A stretch of 23,043 nt of DNA from CAZAPG01 sp964486935 (GCA_964486935.1 CAZAPG010000076.1:1-23043); one strand, 5' to 3'. Positions 7,193 to 14,559 are shown, numbered from the stretch's first letter. Numbers and translations are program-made. The notes: generated from the letters alone by a model not told the origin.

Positions 7193-7381
7193 TTTAATAC
7201 CCTGCTCCCAGATAACGGTGGAGTCTCCGTTGCCGCCTACTTGCCGTCGCTTTCGGAGCACAACTCGCGGGGCCATTCACCGTTCGCGCGCGTACCGATT
7301 TCGCACCTACCACCGGCTCTCTGAACGCCGCTTGAACGGTTACTTTTCCCGGTCACAGCCTTTGAAAATTAATTAGGCCAG

Positions 7382-7410
7382 ACTGTAACACAGCCGTAAC
7401 AATTTGTCAA
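7382..7410 (-). promoter_or_regulatory. Sigma-70-type promoter of the trp operon
   Basis: Minus strand TTGACA (plus 7405-7410), a 17-bp spacer and TACAGT (7382-7387). Transcription should start near 7375, immediately before T-box Stem I. The promoter lies 28 bp beyond the end of the preceding dioxygenase gene, and no clear terminator separates the two, so some read-through into the leader is possible. Confidence 0.85.
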
Positions 7411-7437
7411 GATGTTTTTGATATAAATGCCTGATTT

Positions 7438-8391
7438 CTAGCCAATGGGCTTTAGCCCCGCCTCTATCCGCGCCCGGTGCGGCTCTAAAAATGGGGGCAG
7501 GGCCAGCTTTTCGCCCAGATGATCGGGGTCTTCGTCGGTGGCGAAGCCGGGGCCATCGGTGGCAATTTCAAACAGGATGTTGCCCGGAATGGGGAAGTAA
7601 ATGGAGCGAAAATAGAAGCGGTCAATAAAATCCGACACGCCCAACCCGTATGAGGTGATGCGCTCGCGCCAGCGTCGCTGCTCTTCGGCGTTGGCCGCCC
7701 GGAAGGCCACGTGATGCACCCCGCCCCGGCCCAAAACGCCGCGCGGTTTGTTGGGCTGCTCAATCACGTAAATTTCTTTACCCGCGCCGCCTTCGCCGGT
7801 GGCAAAGATGGCCGCACGCTCACCGGGGGCCGGCGTGTCGGGCAATTCGGCGGTTTGGCGATAGCCCATAATTTCAGTCAGCACAAAAGCTGTTGGCTCA
7901 AGGTCGCCCACAATCAGGGTCACGGCAAACAGCCCGCCGATGGCGTATTCCGGCGGCACGGGGCTGCGCTCCCAAGGAACGCCCCCCGGCCGGCCGCCGT
8001 CATCCACCAGCGAGAGATGCTGGCCTTCGGGGTCGATAAAGTTGATGAGGGCGCGGCCGTTAAATTCGGTGATGCCGCTGTGCTTCACTTCGTGGTCGGT
8101 CAGCCGCTGCGCCCACCATTCCAGGGCTGCCGGGCCGGGAACGCGCAGGGCCATGTTGGCAATGCTGCCCGGCCCGTTCCGGTTTGGCCCCAACCGGGGC
8201 CAGTCGAAAAAGGTCAACTCGGTGCCGGGGCTGCCCAGCTTGTCCCCGTAAAACAGGTGGTAGGCCGACACGTCATCCTGGTTGACTGTTTTTTTGACCA
8301 GCCGCAGCCCCAGGATGTCGGTGTAAAAAACTACGTTTCGTTTGGGTTCGCCGGTAACGGCGGTGATGTGGTGTAATCCATTCAGTTCCAT
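7438..8391 (-). CDS. Ring-cleaving dioxygenase, MhqA/MhqO-like (VOC superfamily), copy 1
   Basis: A 317-residue two-module vicinal-oxygen-chelate protein. Members of this family (PcpA, LinE, MhqA/MhqO) use Fe(II) to open hydroquinone-type rings. The probable metal ligands are His in GLHHITAV (residues 6-13), His in GVHHVAFRA, and Glu in LFEIATDGPGFATDE. YHLFYGD and PGTELTFFDWP are also typical. The ATG at 8389-8391 is preferred because GCAGGA lies 7 nt upstream; an in-frame TTG five codons earlier overlaps that site. It is the last of five co-directional genes headed by a MarR regulator and is a diverged paralogue of the product of 9909-10871. The substrate is inferred from the family only. 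Confidence 0.88.
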   Translation of the reverse strand: MELNGLHHITAVTGEPKRNVVFYTDILGLRLVKKTVNQDDVSAYHLFYGDKLGSPGTELTFFDWPRLGPNRNGPGSIANMALRVPGPAALEWWAQRLTDHEVKHSGITEFNGRALINFIDPEGQHLSLVDDGGRPGGVPWERSPVPPEYAIGGLFAVTLIVGDLEPTAFVLTEIMGYRQTAELPDTPAPGERAAIFATGEGGAGKEIYVIEQPNKPRGVLGRGGVHHVAFRAANAEEQRRWRERITSYGLGVSDFIDRFYFRSIYFPIPGNILFEIATDGPGFATDEDPDHLGEKLALPPFLEPHRARIEAGLKPIG

Positions 8392-8432
8392 TGTGTTTTC
8401 CTGCAATTCTCGGTTGAATGAAAATTCTTTTT

Positions 8433-8457
8433 ATGACGGACGAATGACAAATGACGA
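8433..8457. repeat. Degenerate heptamer repeat between two VOC genes
   Basis: ATGACGG, then ACGAATG, ACAAATG and ACGAAT form 7-bp units related to the complement of the array at 5331-5358. It fills most of the 69-bp gap between the genes at 7438-8391 and 8461-9048. Confidence 0.75.
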
Positions 8458-8460
8458 ATT

Positions 8461-9048
8461 TTACTGCTGCCACGGATTTTTCGGTTCTCTGTCGGGTGAC
8501 AGGGTGGGCTGGGTGCGCTGTGCCAGCAGCTCGATGGCATCGGCCAGATGCTCATCGGTGATGTTGTAATCATCCTGCGCCACCCTAATTTTGTGGGCTT
8601 CCAGCAGCACTTCGGCGTGGGTGACGCCCACGGGCGGGTCAAACTTGTAACAGGCCAGTTCATACTCCTGCCCCAGCGGGTCGCGGAAATAGATAGAGTC
8701 CATAAAGCCCCGGTCAATTTCGCCGGTGTGGTTGACGCCTCGCTCATCCAGCCGTTTGGCCACCTGGGTGTAGGTAGCTTTGGAGACGATAAAGGCTATG
8801 TGATGCAAATTGCCGACCCCCTGCGGGTTGGGCGTGGGGTCGGGTTGGCGCTCCTCGTTGGTAAAAATGGTGATGAGTCGCCCGTCGCCGGGGTCAAAAT
8901 AAAGGTGATTTTCTTCGGGGTGGTCCAGGTTGGGCTGCTCGAAAATCAGCGGCATGCCCAGCACGCCTTCCCAAAAATCAATCGAGGTTTGCCGGTCGGC
9001 CCCAATCAGGGTGATGTGGTGGACGCCCTGCGTTTGTATTTTCTTCAT
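8461..9048 (-). CDS. VOC family (glyoxalase/extradiol dioxygenase-like) protein
   Basis: A 195-residue protein with two beta-alpha-beta-beta-beta modules of the vicinal-oxygen-chelate fold: GVHHITLIGADRQTSIDFWE at the start, NLHHIAFIV in the middle and a Glu in YELACYKFDPP. The paired His and late Glu are the usual metal ligands. The C-terminal helix-rich tail (NITDEHLADAIELLAQR) is an addition I have seen in bacterial VOC proteins but cannot assign. The ATG at 9046-9048 is chosen because CAGGAGAC lies 7 nt before it. It sits inside the mhq-like cluster, so a role on aromatic or quinone substrates is likely; the reaction is unknown. Confidence 0.85.
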   Translation of the reverse strand: MKKIQTQGVHHITLIGADRQTSIDFWEGVLGMPLIFEQPNLDHPEENHLYFDPGDGRLITIFTNEERQPDPTPNPQGVGNLHHIAFIVSKATYTQVAKRLDERGVNHTGEIDRGFMDSIYFRDPLGQEYELACYKFDPPVGVTHAEVLLEAHKIRVAQDDYNITDEHLADAIELLAQRTQPTLSPDREPKNPWQQ

Positions 9049-9076
9049 GATTAATGTCTCCTGTGAGAAATTTCTA

Positions 9077-9198
9077 TTCATTGCCCGGCGCGTCCCAAAT
9101 TTTAGGAATTTGGGGCAAACCAGGGGGGATTCGGGGGGATACCCCTCGCGCCCCCCTATCTGTTCCCAAAATTTGGGACAGACCCTTCATTGCCCGGC
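9077..9198. mobile_element. Small palindromic insertion flanked by 13-bp direct repeats
   Basis: TTCATTGCCCGGC occurs at 9077-9089 and 9186-9198. The 96 bp between them begin GCGTCCCAAATTTTAGGAA and end TTCCCAAAATTTGGGACAGA, so the ends are related inverted repeats (GTCCCAAATTTT plus GGAA). The middle is G/C-rich (GGGGGGATTCGGGGGGATA). Removing the element and one flanking copy restores a direct GAA-TAG end to the hydrolase gene. This indicates that the DNA arrived after the gene existed. There is no transposase, so it would be a non-autonomous, MITE-like or palindromic element. Confidence 0.85.
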
Positions 9199-9845
9199 AC
9201 GGCATCGACCAGTTTTTTGGCCTGGTCGATTTCATCCTGGATGATGGTATGGCCCATGTTGGGGTAGATGCGTTTGGTCACATTGGCGCCCATTTTTTCG
9301 AGTACATCAGCCGTCTCGTGGACGCGCTCTTCGGGGATATGGAAATCTACGTCGCTGCACCCCACAAAGACCGGCGTCCCCGCCAGCGAGCCGGGATAAT
9401 CGCGCGGCGTGCCGGGCGGGCCAATCAGGCCGCCGCTGAAGGCCAGCAGCGCGCCGTAGCGCCGGGCGTTGCGGGCCGCAAACTCCGATGACAGGCAGGC
9501 CCCCTGCGAGAAGCCGCCGATAACGACTTTTTCGGGGGGGATGCCGACCTGCTCGATGTGGGCCAGCAGGTCAGCGAGGGCCTGCAACCCGGATGACAAC
9601 CCCGGCTGGTTTTGCTCCATCGGCGATAAAAAGCTGTAGGGATACCAGGTGTTGCCGGCGGCCTGTGGGGCCAGATAGGCAAAATCGGGGTGGTACAATT
9701 CGTTGGCCAACTCCAAAATGCTGGGGGCCGTCGCGCCCCGGCCATGCACCAGAATCATAGCGGCTTTGGCCTCGGCCAGCGGTTTGCCGGCGGCATAAAT
9801 TTTTTGCCCTTGATGCGGGCCGGTGGTTGCGGTTTGGTTGGACAT
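9156..9845 (-). CDS. Alpha/beta hydrolase, phospholipase/carboxylesterase family (MhqD-like), C-terminus altered by insertion
   Basis: A 229-residue serine hydrolase of the MhqD/carboxylesterase-2 type. LVHGRGA (residues 32-38) forms the oxyanion-hole region; the nucleophile is Ser113 in GGFSQGACL, the acid is Asp165 or Asp167 in GCSDVDFHI, and the base is His199 in NMGHT. AAAGGAG lies before the ATG at 9843-9845. In Bacillus, mhqD sits beside the mhqO dioxygenase under MarR-type control, as here. The last nine residues (GSVPNFGNR) come from the small insertion at 9090-9185. The direct repeat shows that the gene previously ended at residue 220 (VPGNE, TAG). The core is intact, so activity is probably kept. 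Confidence 0.9.
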   Translation of the reverse strand: MSNQTATTGPHQGQKIYAAGKPLAEAKAAMILVHGRGATAPSILELANELYHPDFAYLAPQAAGNTWYPYSFLSPMEQNQPGLSSGLQALADLLAHIEQVGIPPEKVVIGGFSQGACLSSEFAARNARRYGALLAFSGGLIGPPGTPRDYPGSLAGTPVFVGCSDVDFHIPEERVHETADVLEKMGANVTKRIYPNMGHTIIQDEIDQAKKLVDAVPGNEGSVPNFGNR

Positions 9846-9908
9846 GATTAACTCCTTTGGCGACACATGACACGTGGAACGCATTTTTCGCCTCCCGCGT
9901 TCCGCGGT

Positions 9909-10871
9909 TCAGGCGACTACTTGCTGTTCAATCGGTTTGATGGTGAAATCCGGCAGCACGCGCTGAATTTCGTTGCGATGCGGCTCCAGCCAGGGCGGTA
10001 GTTTCAGGCTTTGGCCCAGCTTTTCCACGGACTCGTCAATGGCGAAGCCGGGCGCGTCGGTAGCAATTTCAAACAGCACCCCACCCGGCGAGCGAAAGTA
10101 GATGGAGTGGAAATATTGCCGGTCGCGCACCTCGGTGACGCCAAAACCGGCCTGGGCCAGTTGGCGCTGGTACTCAAGCTGCTCGGAGTCATTGCGGGTG
10201 CGAAAGGCGACGTGATGCACCGAGCCGGCCCCCATGCGGCCGCGCAGCCGGTTGGGGTCTACCAAAATGTCAACATACAGCCCGATATCATTGCCCGCGC
10301 CTTTGAAGCGCCAGCGGTTACTTTCCCGCCCGACCAGTTCATAGCCCATCTGCCCGGTCAGCAGTTCGCTGATTTTTTCGGCCTCGGCCAGCCACAGGGT
10401 AACGCCGTGAAAACCGCGCAGGGCGTGTTGGGCGGGCACAGGCCCATCTGCCCAAAATTGAAACGTGGCCGGGCCGTTGCTGGCAATCAGTTCCAGCATT
10501 ATACCGTCGGGGTCCCGGAAGGGAATCACGTCCGCGCCAAAGCGGGTTTCGGGTTTGCTCATCACCGCGCCGTGGCCGGCCAGCCGTTTTTGCCAGTACC
10601 CCACCGAGTCGGGGTTGATGGCGTAGGCCAGCGCGCCAATATCGCCATTGCCGGGCATGCCCCGGCGGCCATTGGGCCAGGGGAAATAGGTCATAATCGT
10701 TCCCGGCGTGCCGATTTTATCGCCGTAGTAGAGGTGGTAAGTGCCGGGGTCGTCAAAATTTACGGTAGTTTTGACCAGCCGCTGGCCCAGCAGGTTGTGA
10801 TAAAAATCAACGTTGGCCTGCGGGTCGCCGGCAAAGGCGGTGATGTGGTGGATGCCTTGAATCGGTTGCAT
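9909..10871 (-). CDS. Ring-cleaving dioxygenase, MhqA/MhqO-like (VOC superfamily), copy 2
   Basis: A 320-residue Fe(II)-type ring-cleaving dioxygenase homologue, paralogous to the product of 7438-8391. The putative metal ligands are His in GIHHITAFAGD, His in GSVHHVAFRTR, and Glu in LFEIATDAPGFAIDE. YHLYYGDKIGTPGTIMTYFPWP is the most typical segment of the family. CAGGAG lies 7 nt before the ATG. It is the first gene after the MarR regulator (69-bp gap, which contains a doubled GGTTCAG), and the hydrolase follows after 63 bp. The order regulator, dioxygenase, hydrolase suggests a role in quinone/hydroquinone detoxification. The real substrate is not shown by sequence. Confidence 0.9.
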   Translation of the reverse strand: MQPIQGIHHITAFAGDPQANVDFYHNLLGQRLVKTTVNFDDPGTYHLYYGDKIGTPGTIMTYFPWPNGRRGMPGNGDIGALAYAINPDSVGYWQKRLAGHGAVMSKPETRFGADVIPFRDPDGIMLELIASNGPATFQFWADGPVPAQHALRGFHGVTLWLAEAEKISELLTGQMGYELVGRESNRWRFKGAGNDIGLYVDILVDPNRLRGRMGAGSVHHVAFRTRNDSEQLEYQRQLAQAGFGVTEVRDRQYFHSIYFRSPGGVLFEIATDAPGFAIDESVEKLGQSLKLPPWLEPHRNEIQRVLPDFTIKPIEQQVVA

Positions 10872-10905
10872 TGTGTGCTCCTGTAAAATGGTTTATCAGT
10901 TATTC

Positions 10906-10919
10906 GGTTCAGGGTTCAG
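10906..10919. repeat. Two tandem GGTTCAG heptamers
   Basis: Two perfect copies of GGTTCAG lie between marR and the next dioxygenase gene. It is the shortest of the 7-bp arrays in this window and could be a remnant or a seed. Confidence 0.6.
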
Positions 10920-10940
10920 AGTTGACTCAAATTCTGTGAG

Positions 10941-11390
10941 TTACTCATGGCCCAACCCCAGTTTTTTCAGCAAGCTGGCCAGCCGGGCCTGCTCGTCAGC
11001 ATTTAACGCGCCAATTTCCCGCAACACTTGGGTGACGTGTCGCGGAAAAATGTTGCTGATAAGCTGCCGGCCGTCGTCGGTCAGGTGGACGATGACGCAG
11101 CGCCGGTCCGACGGGTCGCGCTCCCGTTCTACCAGGCCGCGCTTTTCCAGGTTGTCGATGACCATGGTCAGGTTGCCGGTGCTTTTGAGCATTTTTTCGG
11201 CCAGTTGATTCTGGTGCATGGGGCCAAGGTGATAAACGGCCTCGAGCACCCCAAACTGGCTGATGGTCAGATTTTCGGCCTTCAGGTGGCTGTTGATGCG
11301 GGCAGTCACGGCTTCGGCGGCGCGAGAGAGCTTGATGTAAACGTCCAGCGCGTTTTTTTCTGCGGTTGTTCCCTGGTAATGTGTCGGCAT
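10941..11390 (-). CDS. MarR-family transcriptional regulator (MhqR-like context)
   Basis: A 149-residue winged-helix repressor. The helix-turn-helix spans about residues 60-85 (QNQLAEKML, STGNLTMVIDNLEKRG) and the wing carries RDPSDRR, the MarR signature. The only cysteine is Cys98 in RRCVIV, so a two-cysteine disulphide switch within one chain is excluded. One-Cys regulation or direct ligand binding remains possible. It heads the dioxygenase-hydrolase gene set and probably represses it and itself. No clear Shine-Dalgarno sequence precedes the ATG (AAATTAATTT instead), and the predicted 5' UTR is only about 28 bases. The inducer is inferred from context to be quinone-like. Confidence 0.93.
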   Translation of the reverse strand: MPTHYQGTTAEKNALDVYIKLSRAAEAVTARINSHLKAENLTISQFGVLEAVYHLGPMHQNQLAEKMLKSTGNLTMVIDNLEKRGLVERERDPSDRRCVIVHLTDDGRQLISNIFPRHVTQVLREIGALNADEQARLASLLKKLGLGHE

Positions 11391-11397
11391 AAATTAA

Positions 11398-11421
11398 TTT
11401 GATATTAAATGATTTGATATT
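11398..11421. promoter_or_regulatory. Candidate MarR operator: two TTTGATATT copies 15 bp apart
   Basis: TTTGATATT occurs at 11398-11406 and 11413-11421. Each copy lies in a near-palindrome (TTTGATATTAAA and TTTGATATTGAAA). They cover the predicted transcription start, directly downstream of the -10 box, a position where a bound repressor would block transcription. The link to this regulator is inferred from position. Confidence 0.6.
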
Positions 11422-11424
11422 GAA

Positions 11425-11453
11425 ATATTACATCTATTTTTATTTTTTGTCAA
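11425..11453 (-). promoter_or_regulatory. Sigma-70-type promoter of the marR-dioxygenase operon
   Basis: Minus strand TTGACA (plus 11448-11453), a 17-bp spacer and TAATAT (11425-11430). Start expected near 11418, about 28 bases before the marR ATG. Confidence 0.85.
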
Positions 11454-11471
11454 GAGGCTTTGGCTGGAATT

Positions 11472-13253
11472 TTACAACCAGCGCAGCGAGATAACGGTAA
11501 CGGTGATGATGGCTACAATCACGTTAATGGCAATACCGGCCCGGGTGTAATCAAAAAAGCGATACCCGCCGGCGGCCATCACCATCAGGTTGGTCTGGTA
11601 GCCAATGGGGGTTAAAAAGCTGGCCGAGGCGGCGATAGCCACGGCAATGGCAAAGGCTTCGGGGGCAACGCCCAAATCACGCGCCGCCGACAGGCCAATT
11701 GACAGCATCAGCGCGGCGGCGGCGTTGTTGGTAATAAATTCTGTGAGTAAGCTGGTGGCAATATAAACCGCAGCCAGCGCGCCAATGGGGCCAAGTGCGG
11801 CGGCGCTGTCAATGAGCGCGCCGGCGGCGGCATCGGCCAGGCCGGTAATTTCAATGGCGCGCCCCACCCCCAGCGCCGAGGCAATGACAATCAACACCGG
11901 AAAATCAATGGCCCGCCGCGCTTCCCAGCCGCGCAGGCAGCGGGTGGCCAGCATGGCCAGCGCGCCGACAAACGCGGTGGTGATGATGGGCGCCAGGCCG
12001 GTGGCCGCCACAATCACCACCGCCAGCAAAATAAACAGCGCCAGCGGCGCTTTGTGTTTTTGAGGTTTTGTCAGGGCGGGCCGGCGCGGGGCTACCAGAT
12101 AAAAATTGCTGCGCAAGTCGTTCCAGCGCTGGTCAAAGCCGGGCGGGGCTTCTATCAGCAGCAGGTCGCCCGATTTAATTGGCACGTTACCCAATGACCC
12201 CTCTATTTTGATATTGCGCCGCTGAATACCCAACACTACCCCGTGAAACTGCTCTCTAAAATTGGCTTCCCGCAAAGTTCGCCCCACCAGATTTGACGAC
12301 GGGGCAACTACTGCCTCATACAGGGGCAGAGTCATTGGGCTTTTGGTGGGTATTTCCTCCACCACTCGTTCAAAACCGGGGCGTTCCAGCAACCCGTCGA
12401 GCATGGATACGTTCCCCCGAAACATCAATACATCCCCGGCCCTCAACACCATCTCCGGCGAGGCCGGAATAATCTCATTGTGGTTTCGATGAACATGCAC
12501 CAGATAGGCATCCACCAGCGACCGGAGGCCGGCATCGTCAACTGTTTGCCCCACCAGCGGCGAGGCATCGCCAACCCGCACTTCAAACAGATAATTTTCA
12601 AGGCTGGCTTCAGGGGTAGTTTGCTGCCGGCTGCGGTCGGGCAATAATTTGTGTCCAAACAGCACCAGAAATAAAATGGCGCCGGCAGCGGCCGGTATCC
12701 CGGCCCAGCTCAGGTCAAACAAACCCAACTCCTGGTAGCCGGATGAGCGCATCAACCCCGATACCAGCAAATTGGTTGAGGTACCAATCAGCGTGGTCAT
12801 CCCGCCCAGAATGGCGGCATAAGAAAGAGGGATTAGCAATTTAGAGGTGGAAACGCCGCTTTTTTCACTCCAGGCTTGCACCCGTGGCACCAGCATGGCT
12901 ACAATCGGCGTATTGTTGAGAAAGGCCGACATAGCCGCCGTGGTAAACATCAGGCGGGCCAGAACGCCCGGCAGGCTGGTATTGCGGGCAAACAGTAATT
13001 GGTCGGCAAAGCCGATGGCCCCGGTATTTTGCACCCCCACGGCCACCACAAACAACGCCCCCACCGTGAGCACGGCCGGGTTGGAAAATCCGTCAAACGC
13101 CTGCTCCGGCGATAAAATGCCGGCCAGCAGCAACAGCCCCAGAGCCGATAAAAACACCATATCGGGCCGGCCAAACTCGCGGATAAGGGCAATCAGAATT
13201 AATAGAATTACGCCCAGGGTAAACCAGGCCTGCCAATCTAAACCAAACCACAT
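11472..13253 (-). CDS. SLC13/DASS-type anion permease with two RCK_C (TrkA-C) domains
   Basis: A 593-residue inner-membrane carrier. It has about five N-terminal membrane helices, then a soluble middle (about residues 210-390) that looks like two TrkA-C domains (GQTVDDAGLRS, LRAGDVLMFRG; VGRTLREANFR, IKSGDLLLIEAP), then the C-terminal helices. The paired ion/substrate motifs of the family are present: FLNNTPIVAML with GTSTNLLVSG, and TEFITNNAAAALM with TPIGYQTNLMV. Such proteins move sulfate or dicarboxylates, usually with sodium; the substrate cannot be read here. CAGGAGC precedes the ATG. It ends 82 bp before marR and shares its direction, but marR has its own promoter. Confidence 0.92.
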   Translation of the reverse strand: MWFGLDWQAWFTLGVILLILIALIREFGRPDMVFLSALGLLLLAGILSPEQAFDGFSNPAVLTVGALFVVAVGVQNTGAIGFADQLLFARNTSLPGVLARLMFTTAAMSAFLNNTPIVAMLVPRVQAWSEKSGVSTSKLLIPLSYAAILGGMTTLIGTSTNLLVSGLMRSSGYQELGLFDLSWAGIPAAAGAILFLVLFGHKLLPDRSRQQTTPEASLENYLFEVRVGDASPLVGQTVDDAGLRSLVDAYLVHVHRNHNEIIPASPEMVLRAGDVLMFRGNVSMLDGLLERPGFERVVEEIPTKSPMTLPLYEAVVAPSSNLVGRTLREANFREQFHGVVLGIQRRNIKIEGSLGNVPIKSGDLLLIEAPPGFDQRWNDLRSNFYLVAPRRPALTKPQKHKAPLALFILLAVVIVAATGLAPIITTAFVGALAMLATRCLRGWEARRAIDFPVLIVIASALGVGRAIEITGLADAAAGALIDSAAALGPIGALAAVYIATSLLTEFITNNAAAALMLSIGLSAARDLGVAPEAFAIAVAIAASASFLTPIGYQTNLMVMAAGGYRFFDYTRAGIAINVIVAIITVTVISLRWL

Positions 13254-13340
13254 ATTCTGCTCCTGTTGACGACAAGTTAGATAGCGATTTCTGTTTCAAA
13301 TATGTTCGGCTACAAAATAGCGCAACGGCGACTTCGCAAG

Positions 13341-13368
13341 TTGTAAACGCCGCCGCCCCTCATATAAT
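13341..13368 (+). promoter_or_regulatory. Promoter of the LLM oxidoreductase gene
   Basis: TTGTAA (13341-13346), a 16-bp spacer and TATAAT (13363-13368) lie 24 bp before the ATG at 13393, with CAGGAG as ribosome-binding site. It is in the 139-bp gap shared with the divergent permease gene, for which I see no strong promoter. Confidence 0.65.
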
Positions 13369-13392
13369 AAGGCAAACATTCAGGAGAGCAAG

Positions 13393-14406
13393 ATGCCCCA
13401 ACATACTGTAAGTATCGCCTTTCAAACCGATAAGCCCATTACCGCCTACGGCCCGCTGGCCGCCGCCGCCGAGCAATACGGCTTTCATGGCGTCTCGGTT
13501 TATAACGACTTGCTGTTTCAGCCGGCCTGGCTGCCCCTGATGGAAATTGCCCAGCACACCCGGCGCGTACAAATTGGCCCGGCCGCGGTGAATCCCTTTA
13601 CCTGTCACCCGTTGAATATTGCCGGTAATATCGCCTTGATTGACGAAGCCTCGCAGGGGCGGGCCTATTTGGGGCTGGCGCGGGGCGGCTGGCTTGACTT
13701 TTTGGGCCTTGAACCGGCCCGGCCCGTTACCGCGCTGCGCGAGGCGTTTGCGTGCATCCGCCATTTGCTGACCCGCTCCAGCGAACCCTACCGCGGCCAG
13801 ATTTTTTCGCTGGCCGGCGGCGACTCGCTGCGCTGGCAGGTGTACCGGGCTGATATTCCCTTTTTGCTGGGTACGTGGGGGCCAAAAACCATTGTGGCCT
13901 GTATCCAGCACATCAACCAGGTTAAGGTGGGCGGCTCGGCCAACCCCGGTCTGGTTGGGCAGGTGCGCCGCGCCATTGCCGAGGCTGCCGCGCCGGCCAA
14001 TCGCAACCCGGCTGAAGTTGGGCTGGTGCTGGGGGCTGTCACCGTGGTTGATTTGGATGGCCGGGCCGCCCGCGCCCAGGCCAGGCGCGAGGCCGCGCTC
14101 TACCTCTCGATTATTGCCAAACTTGACGCCAGCCTGAACATTGAACCGGAGTTGATGAGTCGTATAGAGCAGGCCAGCGCCGCTTTTGATTATGAGCAGG
14201 TGGCCGGCTACATTTCTGACGACCTGCTGCGCCGGCTGGCCTTTGCCGGCGCGCCCAACGAGGTGGCGCAACAGGCCGCCGATTTGTTTGAGGCCGGCGC
14301 GCAGCGTGTCGAATTTGGCACCCCACACGGCCTCTCCCCCGCCGAGGGGCTGCGCCTGCTGGGTGAGCGGGTGCTGCCCGCCCTGCGCCAAACATACATC
14401 GACTGA
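13393..14406 (+). CDS. LLM-class flavin (or F420)-dependent oxidoreductase
   Basis: A 337-residue TIM-barrel protein of the luciferase-like monooxygenase class. It begins VSIAFQTDKPITAYGPLAAAAEQYGFHGVSVYND, followed by RRVQIGPAAVNPFTCHP, GRAYLGLARGGWLDFLG and late HGLSPAEGLRLLGERVLP, all positions familiar in methylene-H4MPT-reductase-like members that bind F420 or FMN. Which cofactor it uses cannot be settled by eye. It is a single-gene unit with its own promoter. The stop codon lies inside the left flanking repeat of a small mobile-type element (14401-14552). Confidence 0.85.
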   Translation: MPQHTVSIAFQTDKPITAYGPLAAAAEQYGFHGVSVYNDLLFQPAWLPLMEIAQHTRRVQIGPAAVNPFTCHPLNIAGNIALIDEASQGRAYLGLARGGWLDFLGLEPARPVTALREAFACIRHLLTRSSEPYRGQIFSLAGGDSLRWQVYRADIPFLLGTWGPKTIVACIQHINQVKVGGSANPGLVGQVRRAIAEAAAPANRNPAEVGLVLGAVTVVDLDGRAARAQARREAALYLSIIAKLDASLNIEPELMSRIEQASAAFDYEQVAGYISDDLLRRLAFAGAPNEVAQQAADLFEAGAQRVEFGTPHGLSPAEGLRLLGERVLPALRQTYID

Positions 14407-14552
14407 ACGTAACTGCCCAGGTACACAGACGCGAAGCGCACAGAGGGAGCGCAAATACCCACAGAGAAATTTAAGGAAATCTCCGCGAATCTCTGTGGTT
14501 TCTCCGCGCCTCTCTGTGTTCCAATGGTTGGTCTGAGCAGTTACGACTGAAC
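14401..14552. mobile_element. MITE-like element with terminal inverted repeats and flanking direct repeats
   Basis: The terminal inverted repeats are CGTAACTGCCCAG (14408-14420) and CTGAGCAGTTACG (14533-14545), matching at 12 of 13 positions. ACTGAA flanks both ends (14402-14407, 14546-14551) and extends to GACTGAAC if the terminal base is shared. The interior folds on itself: CACAGAGGGAGCGCAAATACC against GGTTTCTCCGCGCCTCTCTG, and CACAGAGA against TCTCTGTG. The element is 138 bp with no coding capacity. The left flank contains the LLM stop codon TGA. Confidence 0.88.
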
Positions 14553-14559
14553 AATTTAT

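Larger units (their letters stand above)
6943..7375 (-). promoter_or_regulatory. T-box riboswitch, tryptophan-specific (UGG specifier)
   Basis: Minus-strand elements in the order expected of a T-box leader: Stem I distal part AGAGAGCCGGTGGTAGGTGC (7302-7321); a UGG specifier triplet in GAATGGCC (plus positions 7273-7275); Stem II, AAGTAGGCGGCAACGG then CCACCGTTATC (7211-7242); a hairpin in the Stem III position (7065-7085); the T-box sequence GGGGTGGCACCGCG (7019-7032); the antiterminator partner CTCGTCCCCG; and a terminator hairpin with a U-run (6943-7007). A UGG specifier before trpE fits tRNA-Trp sensing. Between Stem II and Stem III lies about 60 bp of AT-rich interspersed repeat not part of the T-box consensus. 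The 5' end is estimated from the promoter at 7382-7410. Confidence 0.93.

Noticed and set aside
7413..7426. TTTTGATATAAATG near the trp promoter as a third MarR operator box
   Set aside because: Only a partial match to TTTGATATT, single copy, on the far side of the operon end. Probably chance in AT-rich DNA.
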